Source: Bacillota bacterium
Lineage (GTDB): Bacteria; Bacillota; Clostridia; Lachnospirales; Lachnospiraceae
Reading direction: 5' to 3'
Assembly (NCBI GenBank): GCA_023435645.1
Contig: JAEYRK010000046.1
Coordinates: forward strand, 1 to 5,487
DNA: 5,487 nucleotides
The notes below the pieces were generated by a model. That model did not search any database. It was not told where the DNA came from and was given only the letters and a program-made list of their open reading frames with translations. Position 1 is the stretch's first letter, and every line of letters starts with the position of its first letter. Shown here piece by piece: positions 1 through 5,487 of this stretch. The position numbers and the translations under genes were made by a program.

Positions 1-29
1 AGAAGTTATTTGTATACTTCAGAATAATA

Positions 30-49
30 TAGTACTATGCATTGTACTA
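30..49. repeat. Near-perfect 20-bp palindrome, possible operator
   Basis: Six-base arms TAGTAC (30-35) and GTACTA (44-49) flank the self-complementary core ATGCAT (37-42). Only the T/T pair at 36 and 43 breaks the symmetry. Such compact dyads often bind dimeric regulators, but no gene it could control is visible in the window, and AT-rich intergenic DNA yields palindromes by chance. Any regulatory role is inference. Confidence 0.35.
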
Positions 50-111
50 CCGAACAGAAATTCATTTGATTATATATTAATTTTATAATCGGGAGCATCT
101 CAAAGTATGTG

Positions 112-159
112 TAAACCTCTAAACTGATGTAAAATAAAATTACTCAGTTTAGAGGTTTA
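112..159 (+). terminator. 16-bp inverted repeat with T tract, terminator-like
   Basis: Arms at 112-127 and 144-159 are perfectly complementary over 16 bases and enclose a 16-base AT-rich loop. On the plus strand the second arm ends in GGTTTA and is followed by TTTT (160-163), which fits an intrinsic terminator for rightward transcription from beyond the left edge. On the minus strand the stem is followed by CACATAC with no T tract, so it is a poor terminator for the peptidase operon. Only 5 of 16 pairs are G:C. It could instead be an attenuator, a processing structure or the end of a decayed mobile element. Confidence 0.45.
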
Positions 160-331
160 TTTTATGAGAAATGGTTAGCGGATACCTGAAAGAAAATCCA
201 GTTAAGACCGGAACAGATGTCAATGCCCCTAGTTGATTATGCATTCTATAAACCTAAAATTTATGGATAATAGATGTACCGCAATTTAATGTTTTACTCT
301 GTCATTTCTTGTGTTGTCTCATTGAATATTT

Positions 332-448
332 TTATTTTTGTTCATGCTTCTTGTCAGCTGCTTTCTTCTTACCTTCTCTGTTTTCCTTAATTTTTTTAAT
401 CATATTAGTTAATAATTTCGCAGCCATTTGGTTTGCTATCTGTCCCAT
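332..448 (-). CDS. Small basic 38-residue protein, unknown function
   Basis: This is a short open frame with ATG at 448 and TAA at 332-334. It is preceded by TGAGGTG (461-455) with a 6-base spacer and begins 21 bases after the S51 peptidase stop codon, so translation from the same mRNA is likely. The product begins MGQIANQMAAKLLTNMIKKI. Residues 4-20 place I4, M8, L12/L13, M16/I17 and I20 on one face of a predicted amphipathic helix. The tail (21-38) is lysine-rich. In total there are 10 Lys and 1 Arg against 4 acidic residues, a net charge near +7. There is no signal peptide, cysteine or transmembrane segment. I do not recognise the family. Nucleic-acid, ribosome or membrane-surface binding are all possible. 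The ribosome binding site, spacing and composition support a real gene, but no homology evidence is available. Confidence 0.68.
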   Translation of the reverse strand: MGQIANQMAAKLLTNMIKKIKENREGKKKAADKKHEQK

Positions 449-454
449 AAAATA

Positions 455-461
455 CACCTCA
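455..461 (-). promoter_or_regulatory. Ribosome binding site of the 38-aa gene
   Basis: TGAGGTG on the minus strand lies 6 bases before the ATG at 448, inside the 21-base gap after the peptidase stop. It is the main reason to call this short frame a gene. Confidence 0.65.
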
Positions 462-469
462 CAAAGGTT

Positions 470-1159
470 TTACACTGTTTCCATCTTTATTATCTTTGAG
501 TCGGAAAATGAATATACATCACCCCAAAATTGAAGCTTTCCATTTTCTGAACGAATAACACTATCATTACACGCCGCATACACATCCATCCTTTGCGATA
601 ATGCAAAAAACTCATCTTCAATGGGATCTTCCTCGACATCATTAGGATTATAATGAACTCTAACTGCAATATTATCAAGCCCAAGACCGTTATAAATTGT
701 ACCTGCTTTTATTTTACCATTACTGCTCTTTTCTATATACTTGTCGGAGACCCAATGCATACCCATATTCATCATACCAGCACTGGCACCCATAATAACG
801 TCGGCATTGCTTTCTTTAATAGCGATAGGCAGTTCATATTCCACTAAAAAAGCATTTAGTGAACTTGGGTTCCCACCATGAAGGAAAATGACGGTAGCCC
901 TTCTCAACAACTCCTGTGCTCTTTCCTTTGTCACCCGATAGTCAATCAAATAATATTCATCAAAGGTAATACCCACCGGGTTAAGCCACTCGGCAATTAC
1001 CTCACCGACAAACTTATCATTGTAATCATGCTCGGATGGGTTTGTACATATTGATACAATCGATTTATTATTGGTCAGATCGCTGCGTATAAGCTCTACC
1101 ACAGGTTCAGGCATTGTGTCGTCAAACCAACTTATGTAATAATGAGGTTTCTTCATCAT
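470..1159 (-). CDS. Peptidase S51 family protein (dipeptidase E-like)
   Basis: This 229-residue protein has the length and motifs of the S51 peptidase group (PepE, cyanophycinase), whose class I glutamine amidotransferase-like fold carries a serine nucleophile. The strand-turn motif HGGNP lies at 94-98. The nucleophile elbow GASAG at 124-128 makes Ser126 the predicted catalytic residue. His169 in RVHYNP is the likely catalytic histidine. Asp199 in CNDS falls about where the third triad member is expected, but that assignment is tentative. PepE cleaves Asp-X dipeptides in the cytosol. The substrate here is unknown, and the N-terminal part (WFDDTMPEP) differs from the PepE pattern I know. There is no signal peptide, so it is cytosolic. 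AAGGAG sits 5 bases before the ATG at 1159, and a second ATG at 1156 would have 8-base spacing, so the start is ambiguous by one codon. It follows the 409-aa permease by 83 bases and precedes the small basic protein by 21. Confidence 0.9.
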   Translation of the reverse strand: MMKKPHYYISWFDDTMPEPVVELIRSDLTNNKSIVSICTNPSEHDYNDKFVGEVIAEWLNPVGITFDEYYLIDYRVTKERAQELLRRATVIFLHGGNPSSLNAFLVEYELPIAIKESNADVIMGASAGMMNMGMHWVSDKYIEKSSNGKIKAGTIYNGLGLDNIAVRVHYNPNDVEEDPIEDEFFALSQRMDVYAACNDSVIRSENGKLQFWGDVYSFSDSKIIKMETV

Positions 1160-1242
1160 ATGATCTCCTTCTTGAGTAACTTTAAATACTACTTATAGCT
1201 TTTGTGATAGATTTCCTTTCTGTGCATCTCTTAAAGCACACC

Positions 1243-2472
1243 TTAGTCTGTCCTCGTCAGAATTTCCATAACACTAAAACGATTTAATAAGAATAATGCA
1301 ATGGTCGTTCCCAGAAGATAGGTGATCAGGAATGAACCAAGGATAACACTTGTCATAAGAGGGCTTACATTGACAATGATCAGCGCTCCGACATTACCTA
1401 GGATACTACCGATCATAACCAGCATCATACTCTCTAAGAATATTATGATAAAGCATCTCTTCTTACTGGTACCAAGGGAACGCATAATTGCAAATTCATT
1501 TCTTCTGCTTTGCATGAGCAGATAGGAGGCAATAAATCCAATGACAGCTACTATGATGAAGATTAATGGCGCCAGGCTCTTCATCATGGTGAGACTTTCC
1601 TTCAGCTGTGTGGCTGCCTGGATGAAGGTCTGATCATTCATGGATAATGCTTTGCCATTATGAGAAGCTCCACCTGATATATTTACCGATACGAAACCTA
1701 TTTGCTGCATTGCTAACTTGAATTCATTAATCCCTAATGGTTCCTTCAACGAAAAGCGCATGGAACTAGCTTTGGGTTTTTCTCTTGAACCGTCATAGAT
1801 ATGTTCAATATAACTCATCGGAGTTATGATGTACGGCAGGTCCCCGTAAGGGCTATTTGTATTTGTTGTATAGCTACCGATAATCTTAAGTCTTTTGACT
1901 CCCATCCACTCATAGGTGAAGGAGAAGCCTAACTGATCATTATATTTCGGTGCATACATCTCAATTTCAAATTCCTCACCAAGCTTAAGCTTACGTTCCT
2001 TCAGGTAGGTATTCCGCAGGACACAGACCTCCTCGTTCCCATTGAGAAAGCTCTCATCATAGGAGGAGAAAAAAGTAACATCCTCTGTCGAAAATGCAGT
2101 AAAGGCTGAGAATGTATTTGCTCCGATAATAGTTATCGGCGGCGGAAGCATCCTGTCTATCTCCGTGGCATCGGTCTCCCTGCCGTAGGCTTGTGCAGTG
2201 ATCACAGCATCTGTAATCATATTGGTGTCAAGAACCTGATGTACCTTATCAAAGCCTATCTCCAGGCCGACTACCTGACTGCCGTCAATATTACTGACCC
2301 AGCCGGTTACCGGTATCGTATGCCCAAGTTTTATGAGCTGGGTCTGATTGCTTTCTATATTCTGTAGGTACAGAAGCAGAAACAGTATGATGACAAGGGA
2401 GATCAACACGGAAAGGATACTTTTCTTCCAATGCTTCATGGCATTTTTCCGTATTAAATGCATGATAAACAT
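1243..2472 (-). CDS. FtsX/MacB-type ABC transporter permease, 409 aa
   Basis: This is an integral membrane subunit with the standard four-helix MacB/FtsX topology. A short basic N-terminus leads to TM1 at about 17-37, followed by an extracytoplasmic domain of about 260 residues. TM2 (about 301-320), TM3 (about 341-366) and TM4 (about 374-396) form the C-terminal FtsX-like domain. After TM2 the segment RRNEFAIMRSLGTSKKR (323-339) matches the conserved cytoplasmic helix of this family (R-x-E-x-A-x-x-R-x-L-G), which in known members contacts the ATPase. Such permeases usually do not form a classical channel. They transmit ATP-driven movement to export or relocate peptides, lipids or antibiotics, or to activate cell-wall hydrolases. 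The substrate cannot be read from this sequence. The ATG at 2472 has AAGAGGTGA upstream with 9-base spacing. The ATG at 2463 would be 18 bases away and is less likely. It lies 36 bases after the larger permease and probably pairs with it. Confidence 0.92.
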   Translation of the reverse strand: MFIMHLIRKNAMKHWKKSILSVLISLVIILFLLLYLQNIESNQTQLIKLGHTIPVTGWVSNIDGSQVVGLEIGFDKVHQVLDTNMITDAVITAQAYGRETDATEIDRMLPPPITIIGANTFSAFTAFSTEDVTFFSSYDESFLNGNEEVCVLRNTYLKERKLKLGEEFEIEMYAPKYNDQLGFSFTYEWMGVKRLKIIGSYTTNTNSPYGDLPYIITPMSYIEHIYDGSREKPKASSMRFSLKEPLGINEFKLAMQQIGFVSVNISGGASHNGKALSMNDQTFIQAATQLKESLTMMKSLAPLIFIIVAVIGFIASYLLMQSRRNEFAIMRSLGTSKKRCFIIIFLESMMLVMIGSILGNVGALIIVNVSPLMTSVILGSFLITYLLGTTIALFLLNRFSVMEILTRTD

Positions 2473-2508
2473 GTCTGGTTTTCACCTCTTATTCTATGAA
2501 ATAGTGTA

Positions 2509-4368
2509 TTACTCTTCCTTCTTACTTAACAAAGCCAGCGGCTCCGTCCTCAGGTTATTATGTATGTACAATAAAGCCAATCCGTAGGATACCAGAATAA
2601 CCAGCAGACAAGCCAACAAGGTGATAAGCAGATTAGCTGCTGTTCCTGTATTAGTCATGGTTACCTTGTCTGTATTAATAATCCAATTACTAAACTCTGT
2701 CATATAGATATTGGCTTTATCTCTTATAGAGGAGGGCATAACAAAGCGGGTAATAAGGAAACCAATCACTCCTCCTGAGATTGAACCAACAGTAATCACC
2801 CCTAGAATCCCATACAACATAGATTTTGTGCATGCTTTCTTGCTCATCCCCAAGGAACGTTCAATCGCAGTACGCTTCTTTTGTTTTGAGATAAACATAT
2901 AAATGAAGAATAATAGAAGTGCCAGAGTAGTTACTGTACTGACCACCATCAGGATAATCGCTACCTGTCTGACATTCTTCATTCCGGCTGCTAGCTTCTC
3001 ATAGCCACCGTCATAGAAGCCTATCTCCAGATTATCAATTCCCAAAGCATTGAACTTCTCAAGATATTCCTTGATAGTGCCATTCGGTATCTGAAACGAG
3101 GTAGTATATCCCTTCATAGGTCCGTAATCTGCGATATTATTCTCGTCACTGTTCTTAACAGAATTCGATGGGATGATTACAACATTGTAACCAATCTCAT
3201 AACCGGTGGGATTTAGGGTGTTATTTGGACTATAATAAAATCCTACAATCTCATAATCGCTGTTCTCAAATACCGGATAGGGTTCACCTTTGGCATTAAG
3301 AAGGCTATAATATAAAGTGGAAGTGCCTGAAGGAGAAAAAGCAAGGCTGGCAGATCTTTTATAATCCGCTAAGTATAGTTGCAGGTTGATCTTGTCCCCC
3401 ACCTGAAAATCATTCCTTCCGGCTAACCCTTCAGGTATCAGGCAGACCTTCGCACCGGTCTCATATTCTTCCTGTGTAATATCCCGACCCTTTCTTATGG
3501 TTGCTTCTCCCTGCAGAAACTCCATTAAAAGCTTTGTCTTATTTGTAGGTATTACCGGGATCGTATTAAGGATATAACGGTCATCTGCTTCCACATTAGC
3601 GAGTAGTTTCTTCCCAATATCAGTATCATAAAAGCCGTCAGGAACCTCATACCATTTGATATTATCACCCAAGTCATCTGACAATTTATTACCCTGCTTA
3701 TCCATCTGGCTTGATTCAATACTGAGATACATACATAATTCATAATAAGCTTTAGGCTCCGGATTTGGATGTTGATTAATTAGATACAAGCCTGAAGTAA
3801 TATAGCGCCGTCCTGCCTCTAGCTGATCGGGAGCTCTGTTATTATGATCACATACCCAAACATCATCGCCAACCTTAACCGTTCCGCGTAACACTCTGCT
3901 CACTTGTACTCTGACCGGTTTATTCGGTACGATATCCTCATACGGGATGAATTCAATGGTGTAGGTCCAGCCAGCTCTTCGATGCTGCATACGATCTTCC
4001 GGTTCAGGTAATATACCTGGAGAGTATGCCATATAGAAAGGTCTCTGCTGTGGAGGGATTAAATAATTCGCACCTGGAAAATCTAATAAAGAGATGGGTA
4101 GTATGGAATCGTAGACTGGATCATCATAATAGCTATAGTCCTGTACGGCATTATCCCAATATGCGGTAGCCTTGAGTACATTCTCCTTCTGATTCACGAT
4201 ACCCAAGGTTGTAAATACCTTCTCATATTCCTTCATATTATTATTACTTGCCCACCACAGATTAATGCTAAGTGTCAGGAAAGTAACTGCAAATATAATT
4301 AAGAGCAGGAAGGTAATTGACCTGACCTTCGTACGACCTATTTGCTTTAGGCTGTTCTTCAGCAACAT
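2509..4368 (-). CDS. FtsX/MacB-type ABC transporter permease, 619 aa
   Basis: This is the larger, first-transcribed membrane subunit of the pair. TM1 lies at about 17-38, followed by a very large extracytoplasmic region of about 430 residues. TM2 (about 468-493), TM3 (about 515-541) and TM4 (about 578-602) form the C-terminal FtsX-like domain. The segment KKRTAIERSLGMSKKACTKS (497-516) matches the coupling-helix pattern in the 409-aa partner (EFAIMRSLGTSKKR), which supports common ancestry and a heterodimer. The extracytoplasmic part is rich in Tyr, Pro and Asp. It includes a stretch at about 151-192 with a short beta-rich look (VRVQVSRVLRGTVKVGDDVW), but I cannot name a domain. At 619 residues it is longer than common four-TM permeases of about 400. 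The ATG at 4368 follows AAGGAG by 11 bases, slightly long but the only good choice. No ATP-binding subunit is encoded next to it in the window. A promoter candidate lies about 50 bases upstream. Confidence 0.92.
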   Translation of the reverse strand: MLLKNSLKQIGRTKVRSITFLLLIIFAVTFLTLSINLWWASNNNMKEYEKVFTTLGIVNQKENVLKATAYWDNAVQDYSYYDDPVYDSILPISLLDFPGANYLIPPQQRPFYMAYSPGILPEPEDRMQHRRAGWTYTIEFIPYEDIVPNKPVRVQVSRVLRGTVKVGDDVWVCDHNNRAPDQLEAGRRYITSGLYLINQHPNPEPKAYYELCMYLSIESSQMDKQGNKLSDDLGDNIKWYEVPDGFYDTDIGKKLLANVEADDRYILNTIPVIPTNKTKLLMEFLQGEATIRKGRDITQEEYETGAKVCLIPEGLAGRNDFQVGDKINLQLYLADYKRSASLAFSPSGTSTLYYSLLNAKGEPYPVFENSDYEIVGFYYSPNNTLNPTGYEIGYNVVIIPSNSVKNSDENNIADYGPMKGYTTSFQIPNGTIKEYLEKFNALGIDNLEIGFYDGGYEKLAAGMKNVRQVAIILMVVSTVTTLALLLFFIYMFISKQKKRTAIERSLGMSKKACTKSMLYGILGVITVGSISGGVIGFLITRFVMPSSIRDKANIYMTEFSNWIINTDKVTMTNTGTAANLLITLLACLLVILVSYGLALLYIHNNLRTEPLALLSKKEE

Positions 4369-4400
4369 AATACTTGCATCTCCTTCTTCTTGTTGTTTCC

Positions 4401-4426
4401 ATTATAAACCACACCCTATTATATCA
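4401..4426 (-). promoter_or_regulatory. Candidate promoter of the permease operon
   Basis: On the minus strand, TGATATAAT (4426-4418) is a perfect extended -10 element. The hexamer 17 bases upstream (4446-4441) is TTTATT, a poor -35, which fits an extended -10 promoter. A second TATAAT lies at 4406-4401. The predicted transcript would start near 4411, giving a leader of about 40 bases before the ATG at 4368. The position, after the upstream terminator and before the first permease, supports the call. Low-complexity AT-rich DNA produces such hexamers by chance. Confidence 0.5.
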
Positions 4427-4471
4427 TTTCATCCTGAAATAATAAAATAAAATTAAAGTAAATGAATATTA

Positions 4472-4492
4472 CTTATCTCCTTATCCTCCTCT
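4472..4492 (-). other. Purine-rich double Shine-Dalgarno-like tract without a gene
   Basis: The minus strand reads AGAGGAGGATAAGGAGATAA here, with GGAGG and AGGAG in tandem. No ATG, GTG or TTG follows at usable distance in a frame longer than a few codons. The tract lies about 100 bases upstream of the first permease and upstream of the proposed -10. It could be the remnant of a lost small gene or an mRNA-stabilising Shine-Dalgarno element, or it could be chance. Function is unproven. Confidence 0.3.
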
Positions 4493-4553
4493 GTTCTTTC
4501 CAATTAAATAATTAAGAAACCGCCTCGACTTTAAAAAAATCTGTCATTGAATC

Positions 4554-4581
4554 AAAAAAAGCCTTAAGAAATCAAGGCTTT
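4554..4581 (-). terminator. Rho-independent terminator after the HAD gene
   Basis: On the minus strand the 8-bp stem AAAGCCTT/AAGGCTTT (arms 4581-4574 and 4565-4558) has an 8-base loop. Its second arm runs straight into T residues continuing to 4554. It lies about 63 bases after the HAD stop codon at 4644. It ends the upstream unit and separates it from the permease operon, which therefore needs its own promoter. Confidence 0.85.
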
Positions 4582-4643
4582 CCTGAATTTATTATTATAA
4601 AATTATTCCCTAAGAAAGAATACATCGTCGCTGTTGGTGTAAC

Positions 4644-5315
4644 TCACTGGATCAAGTTCACCACATCAAACGGTTTTTCTAACTGGAGATAATCCTGCTT
4701 TCGTTTTGAAGGCTGTGTTGTTCCTTCTTGTAGATACCATGCTGCTTGAACTGCTTTCATCCCAAGCTTTCTGGCGGTCTCCAATTCATAGCTGCCTCCG
4801 TCACCGACATAGAGACATTCCTCTGGCTTCACAGAAAGGTCATCCATACATTTTAGGAAGATCTCCTCATCCGGCTTTTGAATTCCCTGTTCGTAGGAAA
4901 GATAAACAGCATCAAAATATGGAAATAGCTCGCTTCCTCGGATTACTTTTGCTTCTTCCGAGAAACAGTTACTGATTAACCCGACTGAATATCCCTTATT
5001 CTTCAATGCTGAAAGCATCGGAATAATTTCTGAATGTAAATGCTTAAAACATTCTTCCTTTGCCGCAATACGTTTATCTACGATTTTCATTAACAGCTGA
5101 TCGGAGTAACAATGATTCACTCGTAGAATCCTCTCTATTACCTCCTCAAAGGTTAGCTTCCCCACAGAGCGTTCATCTTCAGTCGGATGCCAAAGAGAAT
5201 AAAAGGTATCTTCCGGAATACCTGCATCCTCTGCCATTTGTTTTCCAAAATATAATGGACTTTGATAGTGCGTAATCAGTGTTTCAAACATATCAAAAAT
5301 TACTGCTCGTATCAT
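4644..5315 (-). CDS. HAD superfamily hydrolase (subfamily IA-like), 223 aa
   Basis: This is a cytosolic phosphatase or dehalogenase-like enzyme with all four HAD motifs. Motif I is FDMFETL, with Asp8 as predicted nucleophile and Thr12; the second motif I acid (D-x-D) is replaced by Phe10, as in many dehalogenase-type members, so general-acid catalysis may differ from that of typical phosphatases. Motif II is Ser115-Asn116 in GLISNCF. Motif III is Lys147 in GIQKPDE. Motif IV is GDGGSYELE at 171-179, with Asp172 and Glu177. An alpha-helical cap fits between motifs I and II (about 16-95), which suggests a C1 cap. The substrate is not evident. A frame opening with GTG at 5321 exists, but AGGAGG abuts that codon with no spacer. 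The ATG at 5315 has a 6-base spacer and gives MIRAVIFDMF, so I use it. The gene follows a truncated upstream gene by 44 bases and is closed by a terminator, so it is probably the last gene of that unit. Confidence 0.92.
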   Translation of the reverse strand: MIRAVIFDMFETLITHYQSPLYFGKQMAEDAGIPEDTFYSLWHPTEDERSVGKLTFEEVIERILRVNHCYSDQLLMKIVDKRIAAKEECFKHLHSEIIPMLSALKNKGYSVGLISNCFSEEAKVIRGSELFPYFDAVYLSYEQGIQKPDEEIFLKCMDDLSVKPEECLYVGDGGSYELETARKLGMKAVQAAWYLQEGTTQPSKRKQDYLQLEKPFDVVNLIQ

Positions 5316-5321
5316 TGTCAC

Positions 5322-5327
5322 CCTCCT
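5322..5327 (-). promoter_or_regulatory. Ribosome binding site that decides the HAD start
   Basis: AGGAGG on the minus strand is directly followed by GTGACAATG. Spacing is 0 bases to the GTG at 5321 and 6 bases to the ATG at 5315, so the ATG is the functional start. Confidence 0.85.
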
Positions 5328-5341
5328 GAAGGTATTATTTT

Positions 5342-5356
5342 GACAACACTGTTATC
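5342..5356. repeat. 15-bp dyad upstream of the HAD gene
   Basis: GACAACA (5342-5348) and TGTTATC (5350-5356) form a dyad around a single central base with one mismatched pair. It lies 26 bases before the HAD start and just after the stop of the upstream gene. It has the size of an operator half-site pair, but chance is a real alternative. Confidence 0.25.
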
Positions 5357-5359
5357 CCC

Positions 5360-5487
5360 TTAATTGCCGTATTGCATATACACATAAGGTAGGATTGTCC
5401 AGGTAACATCGTCAGCCGTTATGGTATTGGTATGGATCTCGGGCTTTAATCCTTGGTATAAATGATGTGCTTTCTCACAGGGGTTTT
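5360..5487 (-). CDS. C-terminal end of an unrecognised protein (partial)
   Basis: An open frame enters from the right edge and ends at TAA (5362-5360), giving 41 complete codons. The peptide begins NPCEKAHHLYQGLKPEIH and ends with TWTILPYVYMQYGN. Its mixed composition, with Trp, Tyr, His and Pro and no low-complexity bias, looks like the end of a soluble globular protein rather than a chance frame. I do not recognise the family from so little sequence. It has the same orientation as the HAD gene, 44 bases upstream, with no terminator between, so the two are probably co-transcribed. The 5' part lies outside the window. Confidence 0.6.
   Translation of the reverse strand, partial: NPCEKAHHLYQGLKPEIHTNTITADDVTWTILPYVYMQYGN

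Larger units (their letters stand above)
1..331. other. Non-coding left flank, no convincing gene
   Basis: This stretch lies downstream of the last minus-strand gene and has no open frame with both a plausible ribosome binding site and protein-like composition. It is very AT-rich at its left end. It contains a 20-bp palindrome (30-49), a TATAAT hexamer (84-89) and a perfect 16-bp inverted repeat (112-159), all listed separately. Two short frames cross 149-244 (31 codons on minus) and 171-233 (21 codons on plus), but neither has a Shine-Dalgarno sequence. No intrinsic terminator with a T tract was found for the minus-strand operon here. Confidence 0.6.

Noticed and set aside
171..233. 21-codon plus-strand frame (begins MVSGYLKEN), considered as a decayed recombinase or transposase start
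   Set aside because: It has no ribosome binding site, is very short, and shows no further similarity after the stop in any frame.
149..244. 31-codon minus-strand frame starting at ATG 244
   Set aside because: It has no clear ribosome binding site and a length expected by chance, and its 3' end runs into the inverted-repeat arm. Coding support is insufficient.
309..533. 74-codon plus-strand frame with hydrophobic product
   Set aside because: It is antisense to the small basic gene and the peptidase 3' end and has no Shine-Dalgarno sequence. Its Phe/Leu richness simply mirrors the Lys/Glu-rich minus-strand coding.
1221..1240. Small hairpin TGTGC/GCACA after the 409-aa permease stop, considered as a terminator
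   Set aside because: The stem has only 5 pairs with a 10-base loop and no T tract on the minus strand, so it should not stop transcription into the peptidase gene.
1160..1242. Promoter for the peptidase gene in the 83-base gap
   Set aside because: A TATAAG hexamer is present, but no acceptable -35 or extended -10 lies at proper spacing, so I could not support a promoter.
2348..2902. Plus-strand frames of 79 and 63 codons opposite the permeases
   Set aside because: They lie opposite well-supported membrane-protein genes and show no independent coding signal.
4706..5275. Plus-strand frames of 89 and 71 codons opposite the HAD gene
   Set aside because: They are antisense shadows of a gene with all four catalytic motifs, and they lack ribosome binding sites and protein-like features.

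Overview
The window is AT-rich with strong AGGAG-type ribosome binding sites. Its protein families are typical of low-GC Firmicutes, and a clostridial (Lachnospiraceae-like) source is my best guess from style alone. Every gene I can support lies on the minus strand, so transcription runs from right to left.

In transcription order, the right edge (5487 to 5360) holds the last 41 codons of an unrecognised protein. After a 44-base gap comes a HAD-superfamily hydrolase (5315 to 4644), whose start I move to the ATG at 5315 on Shine-Dalgarno evidence. A clear Rho-independent terminator (4581 to 4554) ends that unit. The next 185 bases carry a purine-rich tract that looks like a ribosome binding site with no gene, and an extended -10 promoter candidate. 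They lead into two FtsX/MacB-type ABC-transporter permeases of 619 aa (4368 to 2509) and 409 aa (2472 to 1243), 36 bases apart. Then come an S51-family serine peptidase-like protein (1159 to 470) and, 21 bases further on, a 38-residue strongly basic small protein (448 to 332).

The leftmost 331 bases contain no convincing gene. They do hold a near-perfect 20-bp palindrome and a perfect 16-bp inverted repeat with a short T tract on the plus strand.

The permeases, peptidase and small protein are collinear and closely spaced, so they may be co-transcribed. The 83-base gap before the peptidase leaves room for a second promoter. The permeases have the usual four-helix MacB/FtsX layout but no ATPase is encoded beside them within the window, so the energising subunit must be elsewhere. 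Two permeases, a cytosolic peptidase and a tiny cationic peptide could together handle a peptide, but that is inference. No RNA genes, CRISPR arrays or complete mobile elements were seen.
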